From NCBI GenBank assembly GCA_016720825.1, contig JADKJV010000009.1, positions 1 to 64,000 on the forward strand: a DNA stretch of 64,000 nt, read 5' to 3'. The notes under the pieces were generated by a model. That model saw only the letters and a list, made by a program, of their open reading frames with translations. It was not told where the DNA came from and did no database searches. Shown here one piece after another: positions 26,973 through 36,828 of the stretch (its first letter is position 1; each line of letters starts with the position of its first letter). The position numbers and the translations under genes were made by a program. The DNA comes from Chitinophagaceae bacterium (GTDB lineage Bacteria > Bacteroidota > Bacteroidia > Chitinophagales > Chitinophagaceae).

Positions 26973-28709
26973 TTAAGACAATTTATCGCCACCAGAACCC
27001 AACTGTATGTTTTTGATGAAGTCCTCCAGTTCGGCTTCCGGCGTAAGTCCCAACCGCTGCCGGAGACGGCTTTTGGTTTTACGGACAGCATCTGCACCAA
27101 TACCCAGCATAGATGCGATATGCTTATTGCCGAGATTCAGCCGGATTAATGCTGCGAGCCGGATTTCAGCAGTAGTAATATCGGGCGACAGGGAACGTAA
27201 GCGGGCAATAAATCCCGGGTGGGCTTTGTCAAACATATCCCTGAAACGCAGCCAGTCGTTTTCGGTGAGGATGGATTGATTTACCAGTTCATCATTGGCC
27301 TGCCTGTTTTGCTGTTGCAGCTGGCCCTGCAGTTTTTCAATCAGTTCATTCTTTTCAATGCTGTGTTGTGTAAATTCTTCCAGCTGCAGCCGGGCAAACT
27401 GGATTTCCGACTCGGCCTTTTCTTTTTCAAATACCAAAGCTGCTTGCCGGGTAAAATAACGCTGGCGCTGCCAGCGGATATAGAACCAGCCTGCTGCCAG
27501 TAACAGGAATAAACCACCAAGCAGCAGGTTGCGTTTTAGTTTTTCCGCTTTCTTTTCATCCAGTAAGGTATTGATGCGGTTACTTGTTTTTTCAAAATCG
27601 AGCCGGGTTTGCACAATATCAGCCCGGTTCCTGGCTATGGACTGGTCAATGGAATCTTTTATGGAATGGTACTTATCGGAATAAAAGAAGGCACTGTCCG
27701 TTTTCCCCGTTTTTTTAAATACTTCCGCCAGGGCAAAATTGGCGTTTTGGGCATAAGCGGCATTATATGGCAAACCGCTGCTGACCAACTGGATAGCTTT
27801 ACGTGCCAGCAGCAGGGCGCTGTCTGTTTTATTTTGCCGCAGGCTGATCAGCGCAATGCGGTGTAGTGTATTCCCGGCATTGTTCTTTTCGGTTTCCTGG
27901 CAGGTATAATAATCACTCCACAAAAGAGGGAGTGCTTTATCATCCTGGCCCAGCTCAAAATACACGGCACCGATATTACCTTTTACGATTCCCACCCACA
28001 ATGAATCACCGGTAATCCTGGCACTGGCCAGTCCCTGGTTGAAACAGTAAAGGGCAGAATCATATTTTTTCATGCGCTGGTAATCGAGACCAAGTGTATT
28101 CAGCGAACCGGCAAACACCGTTTTCCCGGGAGGAACCAGGCTGTTGGTGAGCTGGATATACTGTACGGATTGTTCATACTCCTGCATGTTGAATAACAGG
28201 TCGCCCAGGACGCTGAACAACTCCATATTCTTTGCGAAGAAGTACTGGTCACCCAGTTTTTTCCGTAGTTCAGCTGATTTCAGGAAATAAAAAAGTGAGG
28301 TCTCCGGTTTACCGGTTCCCTTACAGTGGTATCCATACACTTCAAAGCATTGCACCATCAGGTATTCATCACCGCTTTCCACGGCTTTGCTGATTGACTG
28401 TTGTATATAAACAGCAGCATCACCGCGGTTAAAAGGCTTGCGGTGCAGCACAATCCCTTTCCAGGCCAGGCTGCGGGCGGCAGTATAGAGGTCGTGGCTG
28501 GCGGCTTGTTTATCAAGCAGGTCCAGGTAGCCGACCCTGGTTGCAGAATCGGCAAGTTCGTAATAGGTAATGAGCAGCGAATCATTGGCCGCCATTTTAA
28601 CTTCCTTGCGGTTAGATAAAATTTTCAGCAATGCGCTTTCATCCAGGGACTGGGCGGTCAGACTTGAGGCGAATAATATCAGTAAGAATAGAAAGGCAAC
28701 TGGTTTCAT
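26973..28709 (-). CDS. TPR and LuxR-type HTH membrane regulator
   Basis: A 578-residue protein: signal peptide (FASSLTAQ), a series of TPR-like helical repeats over the periplasmic half (VSYIQL-like GSLNTLGLDYQRMKKYDSALYCFNQGLASA, GNIGAVYFELGQDDKALPL), one membrane helix at ~390-410 (LLLGGLFLLLAAGWFYI), a coiled coil, and a C-terminal LuxR/Crp-like helix-turn-helix (ITTAEIRLAALIRLNLGNKHIASMLGIGADAVRKTKSRLRQRLG). This architecture is common in Bacteroidota as a one-component signal sensor. It lies directly upstream of the small membrane and fibre genes on the same strand and is their likely regulator. Confidence 0.88.
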   Translation of the reverse strand: MKPVAFLFLLILFASSLTAQSLDESALLKILSNRKEVKMAANDSLLITYYELADSATRVGYLDLLDKQAASHDLYTAARSLAWKGIVLHRKPFNRGDAAVYIQQSISKAVESGDEYLMVQCFEVYGYHCKGTGKPETSLFYFLKSAELRKKLGDQYFFAKNMELFSVLGDLLFNMQEYEQSVQYIQLTNSLVPPGKTVFAGSLNTLGLDYQRMKKYDSALYCFNQGLASARITGDSLWVGIVKGNIGAVYFELGQDDKALPLLWSDYYTCQETEKNNAGNTLHRIALISLRQNKTDSALLLARKAIQLVSSGLPYNAAYAQNANFALAEVFKKTGKTDSAFFYSDKYHSIKDSIDQSIARNRADIVQTRLDFEKTSNRINTLLDEKKAEKLKRNLLLGGLFLLLAAGWFYIRWQRQRYFTRQAALVFEKEKAESEIQFARLQLEEFTQHSIEKNELIEKLQGQLQQQNRQANDELVNQSILTENDWLRFRDMFDKAHPGFIARLRSLSPDITTAEIRLAALIRLNLGNKHIASMLGIGADAVRKTKSRLRQRLGLTPEAELEDFIKNIQLGSGGDKLS

Positions 28710-28860
28710 CTGTTGTGTAAAATATAAAATTCCGGTTAGATAAGCGGGAGTATTTATTATGGGCAATTGAATCGTATATGGCCTCATGCCCTAACCGTCT
28801 AAACGGACTTACCTATCCATGAATATATCACACAAAAAAGGTTACCCAGATGGCTTTTAT

Positions 28861-28890
28861 CTTTCAAATCCACATTTATTTGTAAATTTA
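28861..28890 (+). promoter_or_regulatory. conserved upstream element, copy 5 of 7
   Basis: CTTTCAAATCC (28861-28871) then ATTTATTTGTAAATTTA (28874-28890), 62 bases before the DUF2695 gene. Confidence 0.55.
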
Positions 28891-28952
28891 AAATACCAGG
28901 GAAAAGCCATTTAAAAAGTCAGTTTTATTACAGTACTCTTCATTATTTAAAT

Positions 28953-29249
28953 ATGCCAGACAAAAACGAAAAAGAAAGGCGGGATCGGATCATGAAGGAG
29001 CTCCAGCAAAAAGAGGCCTTGGAATTTGAAAACAGCCTCCCGATGAGCAGGGATAAATTCAAATTATTGTTTGATTACTTAGATGAAAAATTAAATGAGC
29101 AGGGATGTGATGATACGAATGCCCTTACAATGTCGTTTTTATTACAGTTCAGTAATGAAACTGCAGAAAAAGTGCTGGCCTGGTTAGCTGACCATGGTGG
29201 CAAATGTGATTGCGAAATCCTTGCAAATGTTGAGGAACAATTTGAATAA
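28953..29249 (+). CDS. DUF2695 domain protein
   Basis: A 98-residue cytoplasmic protein. The C-terminal half matches the DUF2695 pattern: FKLLFDYLDEKLNEQGCDDT and the closing GGKCDCEILANVEEQFE with its C-x-C. Function of the family is unknown. It precedes a secreted protein by 15 bases, so the two probably share a transcript driven by the conserved element upstream. Confidence 0.8.
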   Translation: MPDKNEKERRDRIMKELQQKEALEFENSLPMSRDKFKLLFDYLDEKLNEQGCDDTNALTMSFLLQFSNETAEKVLAWLADHGGKCDCEILANVEEQFE

Positions 29250-29264
29250 CAGAACAACAGCATC

Positions 29265-29663
29265 ATGAAAAAAACATTGGCTATTCTTTTGTTCACATTT
29301 ATTGCCGCAATATCATTTGCCCAGACTGATTCTATTCGCGGGAAGCAGTTTCAGCTAAAAGGGAAAATCATCAATCAGATTCAACTGACTCCTCACTGCG
29401 GGGTCGTAGCCTGGGGAACGGTTATTGAATTTCAAATTATTTCATTTTCAGATACAAGCTATAAAAACGATTCGATAGGGGTAATTTTTACCTGTCCGGA
29501 ATTCTATAAAAATAATTTCTTTGAAATTGGGGCGACTTATACCCTGAAAGTTGCTGATGAAAACCAGGCAAACTTTGGATGGGCCATTCCAAATGAGTCC
29601 CTGTTAAGCAAATACAATTTGAAAAAGAAACTGTGGGTAATGAAAGCGGACAAACAGCAATAA
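29265..29663 (+). CDS. small secreted protein of unknown function
   Basis: A 132-residue protein with signal peptide ending ISFAQ. The mature part includes GKIINQIQLTPHCGVVAWGTVIEF and FTCPEFYKNNFFEIGATYTLKV, giving two Cys that may pair. No family recognised. Likely periplasmic, in an operon with the DUF2695 gene. Confidence 0.7.
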   Translation: MKKTLAILLFTFIAAISFAQTDSIRGKQFQLKGKIINQIQLTPHCGVVAWGTVIEFQIISFSDTSYKNDSIGVIFTCPEFYKNNFFEIGATYTLKVADENQANFGWAIPNESLLSKYNLKKKLWVMKADKQQ

Positions 29664-29774
29664 TTGCAATGGCCGGAAATTACCTATCCGTAATTTAATT
29701 GTATATTTAATTTACCGGGTATCAGGGTTTGAGAAAACTTATTCCAACACCGGTCATCCTGTCAGTGTAAGCCC

Positions 29775-30431
29775 ATGAGAAGAATAATACCTACTCCCCT
29801 TCTGATCATCTCCATTGGACTTTTCCTTTATGGTCTTTTCATGAATATGTTTGGCGACTCAGGTGAAGAAGGCTGGGGATCGCTTGTTGCCATGATCCTT
29901 TGCGGGGCCGGGATAGCTGGACTTGTTGTCTTTAGCATACTAAGGCTCACGCTAAAATCAAGAATCTGGACGCAGGTTCTTATTGAAGTCGTAATCATTG
30001 CGGGCCTGGCATTTTATTTCTATAAGAAAAGCGGAAAATATGAATTTCTCCTTCCGCATAATTATCGTGGTTATGTTGTAGTCGTGTATGGGGTTGACCA
30101 TGCATCTAAATTGAAAAAGCCATTTTTCCGGAATAAGATTAAACTCTATGTTCCTTCTAGTGGCATCATCCTGACATCAGGTAAACCCAGTGACAACTAT
30201 GATGATCCCGCAATATTCCTGGACAGTACATTGGGGGAAATACAAAATTTACCTGCCCCTTTTACACGATATGAAATCCCATATTCCTCAGATACTTTAC
30301 ACTGCGGGGAAAAGAATTACTTAATGGATGTTTGGCTTATAAAAGACAAACCCAGCTGGACAAATGAAGATGATATACAAAACCGGTTTGACTTAAAACT
30401 GGCAGAAGCCTGTAATCTGATCAGTAACTAA
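29775..30431 (+). CDS. membrane protein with C-terminal soluble domain, unknown function
   Basis: A 218-residue protein with three N-terminal helices (LLIISIGLFLYGLFMNMF, MILCGAGIAGLVVFSI, VLIEVVIIAGLAFYFY) and a ~125-residue soluble tail: FLLPHNYRGYVVVVYGV, IKLYVPSSGIILTSG, HCGEKNYLMDVWLI. The start of the tail (P-x-x-Y-R-G-x-V-V-V-x-Y) is typical of DUF6843-like domains, though this is only a weak match. No linked genes suggest a role. Confidence 0.7.
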   Translation: MRRIIPTPLLIISIGLFLYGLFMNMFGDSGEEGWGSLVAMILCGAGIAGLVVFSILRLTLKSRIWTQVLIEVVIIAGLAFYFYKKSGKYEFLLPHNYRGYVVVVYGVDHASKLKKPFFRNKIKLYVPSSGIILTSGKPSDNYDDPAIFLDSTLGEIQNLPAPFTRYEIPYSSDTLHCGEKNYLMDVWLIKDKPSWTNEDDIQNRFDLKLAEACNLISN

Positions 30432-30653
30432 TATTATCAGTCGCATCAGGATGGCTAAGCGTATTTTTTTTTAGGTAAAATCATATCTGCAGAAAATTAC
30501 ATCTAAACCAGGAAACATCACTCGGATCAAATATCACTTTAGTTTATCATGGACATGAAGACTGATTTTATTAGGTCTCTCAACGTTCCCTGCAAGATGA
30601 TATATTCCAGCCAGAACCAGATCTTACTAAGTTCACAGGCTGGCCGGGTATAC

Positions 30654-30682
30654 CTCAATTCCGGTAATTCTGTGTAAATTGA
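30654..30682 (+). promoter_or_regulatory. conserved upstream element, copy 6 of 7
   Basis: CTCAATTCC (30654-30662) then TAATTCTGTGTAAATTGA (30665-30682), 131 bases before the M1 peptidase start. The surrounding 382-base gap has no other supported feature. Confidence 0.45.
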
Positions 30683-30813
30683 AAACATTCTGTCTGTACC
30701 GGGATATACAACATCGTCCGCTGTTCAAAACACTTACAAAGTTTTACAAACATGAACCATCAAATAGACTTATCAGGAAACCAAACCTTTTAAAAACGAT
30801 TCAATCCAGGAAA

Positions 30814-32433
30814 ATGAAAAATAGTATACTTATCTCTTTATGCCTGATACTGCTTGCGCCTGCTCATCCCTTGCAGGCCCAGGACAGGGATATCAGTTAC
30901 ATGGTTTCCGGCGGTAAACTCAACCCGCTGCAGGCAATTATGGACATACGGCATTACACCATTGCCCTGGATGTGGATATACAACATCAGCAGATTAACG
31001 GCTATACAACCATTGATTTGCTTTTATCCCGTTCAACCGACACCCTGCTGTTTGATTTTGTTCACCTGTTAACCGTGACTAAAATAACAGTTAACAATAC
31101 AACAAGTCCATTTTACCAAAAAGGGGATTATATATTTATAACTAACGCTCATGGATTCCAGCCCGGCAAACAATCCGTAAAAATTGAGTATGGCGGTAAT
31201 CCACCTGTTGCAGTAAATCCGCCCTGGGCCGGCGGCTTTAGCTGGAAAACGGATTCGAACGGCAATCCCTGGGTGGCGATCAATTGCCAGTCTGAAGGCG
31301 GCAAAGTGTATTTCCCCTGCAAAGACCATCCGGGTGATGAACCGAATGAAGGAGCAGATTTGATTATCACCGTTCCCAAAGGGCTTGTGGTAGCCGGCCC
31401 GGGATTATTACAGGAAACCACCAATATTAAAAATGATAAAACAACCTATCATTGGAAAACCAATTACACCATCAGTAATTACTGTCTTGTTTTTAATATC
31501 GGGAAATACAAAGTGGTAAACCGGACCTATACCAGTATTGACGGACATACTGTCCCCATGCAATTTTATGTACTGGAAGAGGATACGGCCTATGCCATGC
31601 AGGCACTACTCCTCAAGGAAAGAGACACCAGGATACTGGAGAAATATTTTGGTGAATATCCCTGGATGAAAGAAAAAATCGGCCTGGCTGAAGTGCCAAA
31701 CCCCGGCATGGAACACCAGACTATGATCACTTACGGCGACAAATTCAGGTACAAAACAATTGCCGGGCAAAAGTATTCCGACAACCTGTTTCATGAATAC
31801 GCCCATGAATGGTGGGCGAATAAAGTGACCAATAAAGACTGGGCACACATGTGGATCCAGGAAGGAATCGCCACCTATGCAGAAGCATTGGCCATGCGTG
31901 AAATGGGTGGTGAAAACATGTACGACAGCATGATTCTAAATTTCAAAATGGGTATTCAAAACAAAAAACCCATTGTGCAGGGAGAAGAAGTTAACAGCGG
32001 GGATACCTATACCGGCGATATTTATATTAAAGGGGCTTTCTTTATGCATACCCTGCGGTATGTTACAGGTGATAGTGTATTCTTCCCAACATTAAAAGAA
32101 CTGGCAACGGCTGAAAAATATACGTACAACAATTTTGTTACAACGGATGATGTACAGCAATTATTCAGTGCCCGTTCCGGCAGGGATTTAAGGCCGCTGT
32201 TTGATCTCTATTTACGGACAACAGGTAAGCTTGATTTTGTTATTTCCCAAACCGGCTATAACCTGTATAGCGTGCAGGTAAAAAATATATCCATGCCTTT
32301 ACCCGTGGATATAATTACCAGTACCGGCACACAGCAAAAAATTCTAACGGGTGTGCCTGTCTGGATAAGAAGCAGTACGCCTCCGGTTGTTGATCCAAAG
32401 GGTTATTACCTGAAAAGAGTAATGATGGAATAA
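30814..32433 (+). CDS. secreted M1 family metallopeptidase
   Basis: A 539-residue aminopeptidase-like protein with a signal peptide (PLQAQ). The zinc site is complete: His327 and His331 in HEYAHEWW, and Glu350 in WIQEGIATY, exactly the HExxH-x18-E spacing. The GAMEN substrate loop is represented by PNPGMEHQTMITYG. The N-terminal domain has the M1 beta-sandwich pattern (HYTIALDVDIQHQQINGYTTIDL). The ATG at 30814 opens the signal peptide; an ATG at 30679 would add 45 residues with no signal character. It probably trims peptides in the periplasm or at the surface. Confidence 0.92.
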   Translation: MKNSILISLCLILLAPAHPLQAQDRDISYMVSGGKLNPLQAIMDIRHYTIALDVDIQHQQINGYTTIDLLLSRSTDTLLFDFVHLLTVTKITVNNTTSPFYQKGDYIFITNAHGFQPGKQSVKIEYGGNPPVAVNPPWAGGFSWKTDSNGNPWVAINCQSEGGKVYFPCKDHPGDEPNEGADLIITVPKGLVVAGPGLLQETTNIKNDKTTYHWKTNYTISNYCLVFNIGKYKVVNRTYTSIDGHTVPMQFYVLEEDTAYAMQALLLKERDTRILEKYFGEYPWMKEKIGLAEVPNPGMEHQTMITYGDKFRYKTIAGQKYSDNLFHEYAHEWWANKVTNKDWAHMWIQEGIATYAEALAMREMGGENMYDSMILNFKMGIQNKKPIVQGEEVNSGDTYTGDIYIKGAFFMHTLRYVTGDSVFFPTLKELATAEKYTYNNFVTTDDVQQLFSARSGRDLRPLFDLYLRTTGKLDFVISQTGYNLYSVQVKNISMPLPVDIITSTGTQQKILTGVPVWIRSSTPPVVDPKGYYLKRVMME

Positions 32434-32456
32434 AAATCTGTTTCAACCGAAAAGCG

Positions 32457-32561
32457 ATGCTGAACCCGATTGCTATTACCAGGGAGGAATTCCACTATGA
32501 CGTGACTACAGACCAGTATTTTTTGAATGATCGGAGATATTTTAAGGCGGTGGCTGAATAA
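32457..32561 (+). CDS. very short open frame in a 344-base gap
   Basis: A 34-residue open frame with a coding-like, acidic and aromatic composition (ITREEFHYDVTTDQYFLND, RRYFKAVAE). It may be a remnant of a longer gene. No match recognised and no ribosome-binding clue. The rest of 32434-32777 shows nothing. Confidence 0.25.
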   Translation: MLNPIAITREEFHYDVTTDQYFLNDRRYFKAVAE

Positions 32562-32777
32562 AATCGTTTATGATGTATGAAACTGATTCAGCTATTGATT
32601 AAATTGTCCGGTTTCATAGATTTGTTCAGTCATGTAACTTGAAGTGGGATATATTAATCAGAATCAGTTTTTTTAAATAAATTTATTGACGGCAAGAAAC
32701 ATCATGCTTCGGGTGATTGCCTGAATCAACAAAGCATCCCGAAACATAAAATCAGCCCCCCATTAAGACTAAAAAGT

Positions 32778-34217
32778 ATGTACTCAAAATTAATTCTCCT
32801 GTTCGTTAGTCTCCATTTCGGGCACTCCCTGTATGCTCAAAACAAAAAATCCGCATTAGCAGAAATCATGCAGACTTATCACAGCTATAATATGTTTGAT
32901 GGTGCGGTATTGGTGGCAGATCAAGGGAAAATTATTTACGAGGGTGCGTTTGGACCAGCTAACCGGGAATGGAATATCCCCAATAAGACTGACACCAAAT
33001 TCATGATTGGGTCTGTGTCAAAACCGCTGACAGCCACGTTGGCGCTCATCCAGGCTCAAAAAGGTTTATTAAGCCTGGACAAAACTGTTGAAGATTATTT
33101 ACCGGAATTCAAAAATAAACCGGCTGCTAAAGTCACGATCAGGCAATTACTGAATCATACTTCCGGCATACCCAATTATGATATTATCAAAGACTTTTTT
33201 CCCAGAATTAGCCGTCAGAATTTCACCAGACAGGATTATATCAAAGTATTCATGGATTCTGCACTGTTATTTACCCCCGGCAGCCAGTATGCGTACAGCA
33301 GCTGGGGATATTTCACCCTGGGTTATATTATGGAAAGGGTGACTAATAAATCTTATGATAAATTAATGTCTGAGGATATTTTCGAAAGGCTAAAAATGAC
33401 GAATTCGGGATCATACTACCATATGCAGATCGTACCGGGCAGGGCTACTGGTTATGACTATAGTTTTGGGGGCTTTACATCATCTGATTTCAGGGACCAG
33501 TCAAATACTATGGGAACCGGCGACATATACTCTACAGTTGAAGACCTCTTTAAATTCCACATGGGATTAGCCAATAACACGATATTGAATAAAGAACTAA
33601 CGGATGAAATGTTTATGCCTGGCATCCCGCCGGCAAAATACGGGTATGGCTGGTTTAATAAACAATTCAAATACACGCCCACCGACAGTATTGCATCCAA
33701 TTTCCATTTAGGAATGACCGAAGGCTTTATTTCATTTATCAGACGGATTCCATCCACCAATAGTATGGTGGTCATTCTATGTAACAGCTCGCCTACGGAT
33801 TTTTTTGGGATCACGAATAGCTTATTCAATGTGCTATATAACCAACCGGTACACATAAAGCAACCGGCACATAAAAAAGTGGAAACGGATATTCAGGCAT
33901 TGGGGGTATCAAAAGCCATGGAGGAATTCCAAAAAATGAAAGCAGACACGGCCCATTATTATGTGGATTGGATTTCGATGAACTTTATTGCGGAACAGTT
34001 ACTGGGCCTGAAAAGGCTGAAAGATGCTGAAATAATTGCCGAAAATAATGTAGCAACGTTTCCGGATAAAGACTTAATCATGGCAACGATGGCTAATGTA
34101 TACCTGGCATTAAACAAAAAGGAAGAGGCGATAAAATTCTATAAAAGAGCCCTTGAAATATCACCCGGCTTCGAAGAGGCCAGAAACAGGCTGAAAGAGC
34201 TGACCGCAGGGCAATAA
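32778..34217 (+). CDS. serine hydrolase (class C beta-lactamase-like) with C-terminal TPR
   Basis: A 479-residue secreted protein: signal peptide to LYAQ, then a beta-lactamase/DD-peptidase fold. The active site has Ser79-x-x-Lys82 (SVSK), a YxN-like YSSWGY around 173, and an HxG-type third motif (HLGMTEG) in place of KTG. Residues ~400-475 form TPR-like helices (ADIIAENN-like and ANVYLALNKKEEAIKFYKRALEISPG). Proteins of this type are usually esterases or D-aminopeptidases rather than true beta-lactamases. Single gene. Confidence 0.9.
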   Translation: MYSKLILLFVSLHFGHSLYAQNKKSALAEIMQTYHSYNMFDGAVLVADQGKIIYEGAFGPANREWNIPNKTDTKFMIGSVSKPLTATLALIQAQKGLLSLDKTVEDYLPEFKNKPAAKVTIRQLLNHTSGIPNYDIIKDFFPRISRQNFTRQDYIKVFMDSALLFTPGSQYAYSSWGYFTLGYIMERVTNKSYDKLMSEDIFERLKMTNSGSYYHMQIVPGRATGYDYSFGGFTSSDFRDQSNTMGTGDIYSTVEDLFKFHMGLANNTILNKELTDEMFMPGIPPAKYGYGWFNKQFKYTPTDSIASNFHLGMTEGFISFIRRIPSTNSMVVILCNSSPTDFFGITNSLFNVLYNQPVHIKQPAHKKVETDIQALGVSKAMEEFQKMKADTAHYYVDWISMNFIAEQLLGLKRLKDAEIIAENNVATFPDKDLIMATMANVYLALNKKEEAIKFYKRALEISPGFEEARNRLKELTAGQ

Positions 34218-34291
34218 AACGCTTCCAATAAAAAAAGTTATTACTTCCCAATCCGGCCAGAAATGATTTGAATTTTTAAAGCAATCTCAAC

Positions 34292-35362
34292 ATGACATTT
34301 GAAGAAGCGTTTTTCGAAATAAACACATCAAAGGAAAAACACCGAATTTCTAATTTACTAAGGGAGCTAAGCCTGCTGGAACCGGACAGCAATTACATGG
34401 ACCGGGTAAAACAATTGGCAGCACACAAAACACCAGAAATCAGATGGTCTGCCACCGGAGTCCTGGCTAATTATGTCTCTCCTGTCCTGGAGGAATATTT
34501 TAAGGGGATTATACAGTCGGATGCCGACAGTATTGTAATTGTGAACGCCATTGAGGGCCTGGGCTTAAATGGTACTGAAAGTTCTGTTGAATTATTAATG
34601 GAAGTCTTCAAGAAATCAAGGGACGGCCAGGTTCGCGGTACAATCATCGCTTCCCTGAGAAGTATTTATTTAAGAAATGCCCTTTCAGAGGCTTGCAGAA
34701 GCAAACTTTTCACTTTCATTGGCAACAGCTATCCTTTTTTCCAGGGATTCTGGAATGATATTAAAAAAGCAAAGCCCGCATCAAAATTAAATTGGCCAGA
34801 AACTGCGGCCGGACAACTGGCTACTAATAACCTGAATCTGATTTTCGGGCATTCAGACGAAATTGACTTCCATATCCAGATTGAGAAAATGAATTCGCAT
34901 TTTATCAGGTATATTAATGTAACAGCCATTTACAAAACCGGGAACAGCCCTTTTTCAAAATATTATACACCCGGTGAATTTTACCTGTCGGAGAATAAGT
35001 TATTCGATTCCCTGTTCGACAAAACAAAACAAATGCGGCCGGATGCTTACACAGCGCAAATTACCGGACTGATTGACACCACACTGATTCCAAAGCTTAC
35101 AGGGAGAATAGAAATGTGGCATGCCCTGGGTACAATGCCGTTTAGTGAATTTGAAACCAACCAGGCAACCATTTTACAGGTATTGTTTGGCACAGACCGT
35201 GATTTTGTGGTGGCGCCCATGCTTACCACTGGCATTGACAGGCTTGCCGGGAACCCGGATAAGAATAAGTACATAGACTTTGTTATCCAGAAATGGGAAA
35301 ACTGCAAGGTTGAGTCATTTAAAATAAAAAACTACCTGGCGGAACAGAAAATAAACAGTTAA
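34292..35362 (+). CDS. HEAT-repeat-containing cytoplasmic protein
   Basis: A 356-residue soluble protein. The first ~130 residues form HEAT-like helical pairs (TPEIRWSATGVLANYV, DSIVIVNAIEGLGLNG, DGQVRGTIIASLRSIYL). The rest is a separate domain (YKTGNSPFSKYYTPGEFYLS, RDFVVAPMLTTGIDRLAG) with no family recognised. HEAT scaffolds often mediate protein contacts; the partner is unknown. No signal peptide. Confidence 0.75.
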   Translation: MTFEEAFFEINTSKEKHRISNLLRELSLLEPDSNYMDRVKQLAAHKTPEIRWSATGVLANYVSPVLEEYFKGIIQSDADSIVIVNAIEGLGLNGTESSVELLMEVFKKSRDGQVRGTIIASLRSIYLRNALSEACRSKLFTFIGNSYPFFQGFWNDIKKAKPASKLNWPETAAGQLATNNLNLIFGHSDEIDFHIQIEKMNSHFIRYINVTAIYKTGNSPFSKYYTPGEFYLSENKLFDSLFDKTKQMRPDAYTAQITGLIDTTLIPKLTGRIEMWHALGTMPFSEFETNQATILQVLFGTDRDFVVAPMLTTGIDRLAGNPDKNKYIDFVIQKWENCKVESFKIKNYLAEQKINS

Positions 35363-35475
35363 TAGGGCAGTAACAAATATGCTGCTGAAATTTTTCAATT
35401 ATATGTCTTAAATTCAATATTGAATTTCTTTCCCGCCTTCACCCGAACGTTTTGGTATATACACGACTTTGCTAT

Positions 35476-36078
35476 ATGAATAGATTCCTTAAATCACTCC
35501 TGTCAATTGTATGCTTTACTGCAACAGGCGCTTTCGGTCAAAATGAGCCAGCCAATAAAGCTTTAGCACACACCATCGACAGTTTATACAATGCTGAACA
35601 GGCTTGCGCCCAGATCAAACAAACCGACAGTGCATCCGCTGCATATAAACGGATCACTCATTCAAACTTTCCGGTTGTTCAACAAATCCTGGATAAATAT
35701 GGGTTCCCGGGATATGATGTAGTCGGTAAAGAAGTATCTGACAATTATTTTGTACTGGTACAGCACAGTGACTCGAATGTGGTATTCCAGAAAAAGGCAC
35801 TGAAGCTCATGAAAATACAAGTTGACAGGAAGAATGCTACCGGGTCAAATTACGGATACCTGGTTGACAGAATCAACCTGAACACAGGTAAGAAACAAAT
35901 TTATGGCACACAGGTCCAGATGGGTGAGAATGGAACAAAACTTAAACCTTGTACAGATACCCTGAACCTGGATAAAAGACGTAAATCAATTGGCCTGATT
36001 CCGATTAAAGATTACCTGGAACAATGTGATGAAGTGTTCAGGCAACTGAATCCGGATAAAGTCAAAAAAGAAAATTAA
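35476..36078 (+). CDS. secreted DUF6624-like protein
   Basis: A 200-residue protein with a signal peptide ending ATGAFGQ. The core KYGFPGYDVVGKEVSDNYFVLVQHSDSN, followed by DRINLNTGKKQIYGTQ and a closing NLDKRRKSIGLIPIKDYLEQC, fits the pattern I associate with DUF6624. The ATG at 35476 starts the signal peptide; the GTG/ATG further upstream adds eight residues. Periplasmic, of unknown function. Single gene. Confidence 0.75.
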   Translation: MNRFLKSLLSIVCFTATGAFGQNEPANKALAHTIDSLYNAEQACAQIKQTDSASAAYKRITHSNFPVVQQILDKYGFPGYDVVGKEVSDNYFVLVQHSDSNVVFQKKALKLMKIQVDRKNATGSNYGYLVDRINLNTGKKQIYGTQVQMGENGTKLKPCTDTLNLDKRRKSIGLIPIKDYLEQCDEVFRQLNPDKVKKEN

Positions 36079-36179
36079 TCAGGGAAACATCTCTTACACT
36101 GCATGTATGAGATACTTGTGCGAAAGGTGCTGGCATCAAACATACCGACAATTAACTTTTTAAAACAACCCACAGGTTA

Positions 36180-36821
36180 GTGAAACAAGCTGTTTTTTAT
36201 ACCCTCCTGGTGCTGTCCATACACACATTCAGCTGCTCGGTACCCGGAAGAGCCAAACAGAAAGAATCTGTTACTTACCTGGAACGCCTGCAGGATCCCG
36301 GTTTTTTAAACATTCCACACGCACAATTTGAAAACAGTAAATACAGGATTACCATTGCCATTGGGAACCCTTTTACCTGTATCTCCAAATTCATCTTTAT
36401 CAGCCAGGATAAAAATGATCAATGGGCAGCATACAGTTACAGGCATCGCCTGTGCGACCAGGACACTACCCAGATCGAAAAGATAAATATCCCGCTTGGC
36501 CGTACATGGGATTCTGTTTTCAGCCTGATACGGCTTGAAGGCCTGAATTCCCTGTCCGATCCCATGGAAGAAATAAAGAAAATCCAGCTCACCAATCCGG
36601 GTGAAACTTATTTTTCTGCCTCGCAGGATGAAATCGGATATCGTTTCACATTTAGTCAACATAAAAGATCACACATCATCTACATGAATAATGTGGAAGC
36701 TTATCAGCAATGGTTCAAAGAACATCATGCAAATACAGCAGAATTAGACAAGAGCATCCGGTTAAAATATTTATTAGGGCTTGTTTTTGATTTTGATACT
36801 GATTTCCGTTTTAATAAATAA
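36180..36821 (+). CDS. lipoprotein of unknown function
   Basis: A 213-residue lipoprotein starting at a GTG directly after the TAG-like end of a short leader; the leader LVLSIHTFSCS gives the lipidation Cys. The mature part is beta-rich: TIAIGNPFTCISKFIFISQD, WDSVFSLIRLEG, YFSASQDEIGYRFTFSQ. Not assigned to a family. The VOC gene starts eight bases after its stop, so the two are co-transcribed. Confidence 0.75.
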   Translation: MKQAVFYTLLVLSIHTFSCSVPGRAKQKESVTYLERLQDPGFLNIPHAQFENSKYRITIAIGNPFTCISKFIFISQDKNDQWAAYSYRHRLCDQDTTQIEKINIPLGRTWDSVFSLIRLEGLNSLSDPMEEIKKIQLTNPGETYFSASQDEIGYRFTFSQHKRSHIIYMNNVEAYQQWFKEHHANTAELDKSIRLKYLLGLVFDFDTDFRFNK

Positions 36822-36828
36822 TTAAAGC

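Noticed and set aside
24704..28709. Prophage tail region
   Set aside because: Fibre-like GIG-x-P-A-K-L modules and S74 domains also occur in Bacteroidota secreted proteins; signal peptides are present and there are no capsid, portal, terminase or lysis genes.
30549..30677. 43-codon open frame before the M1 peptidase
   Set aside because: Its end overlaps the conserved promoter-like element and it has no recognisable motif; chance is the likely cause.
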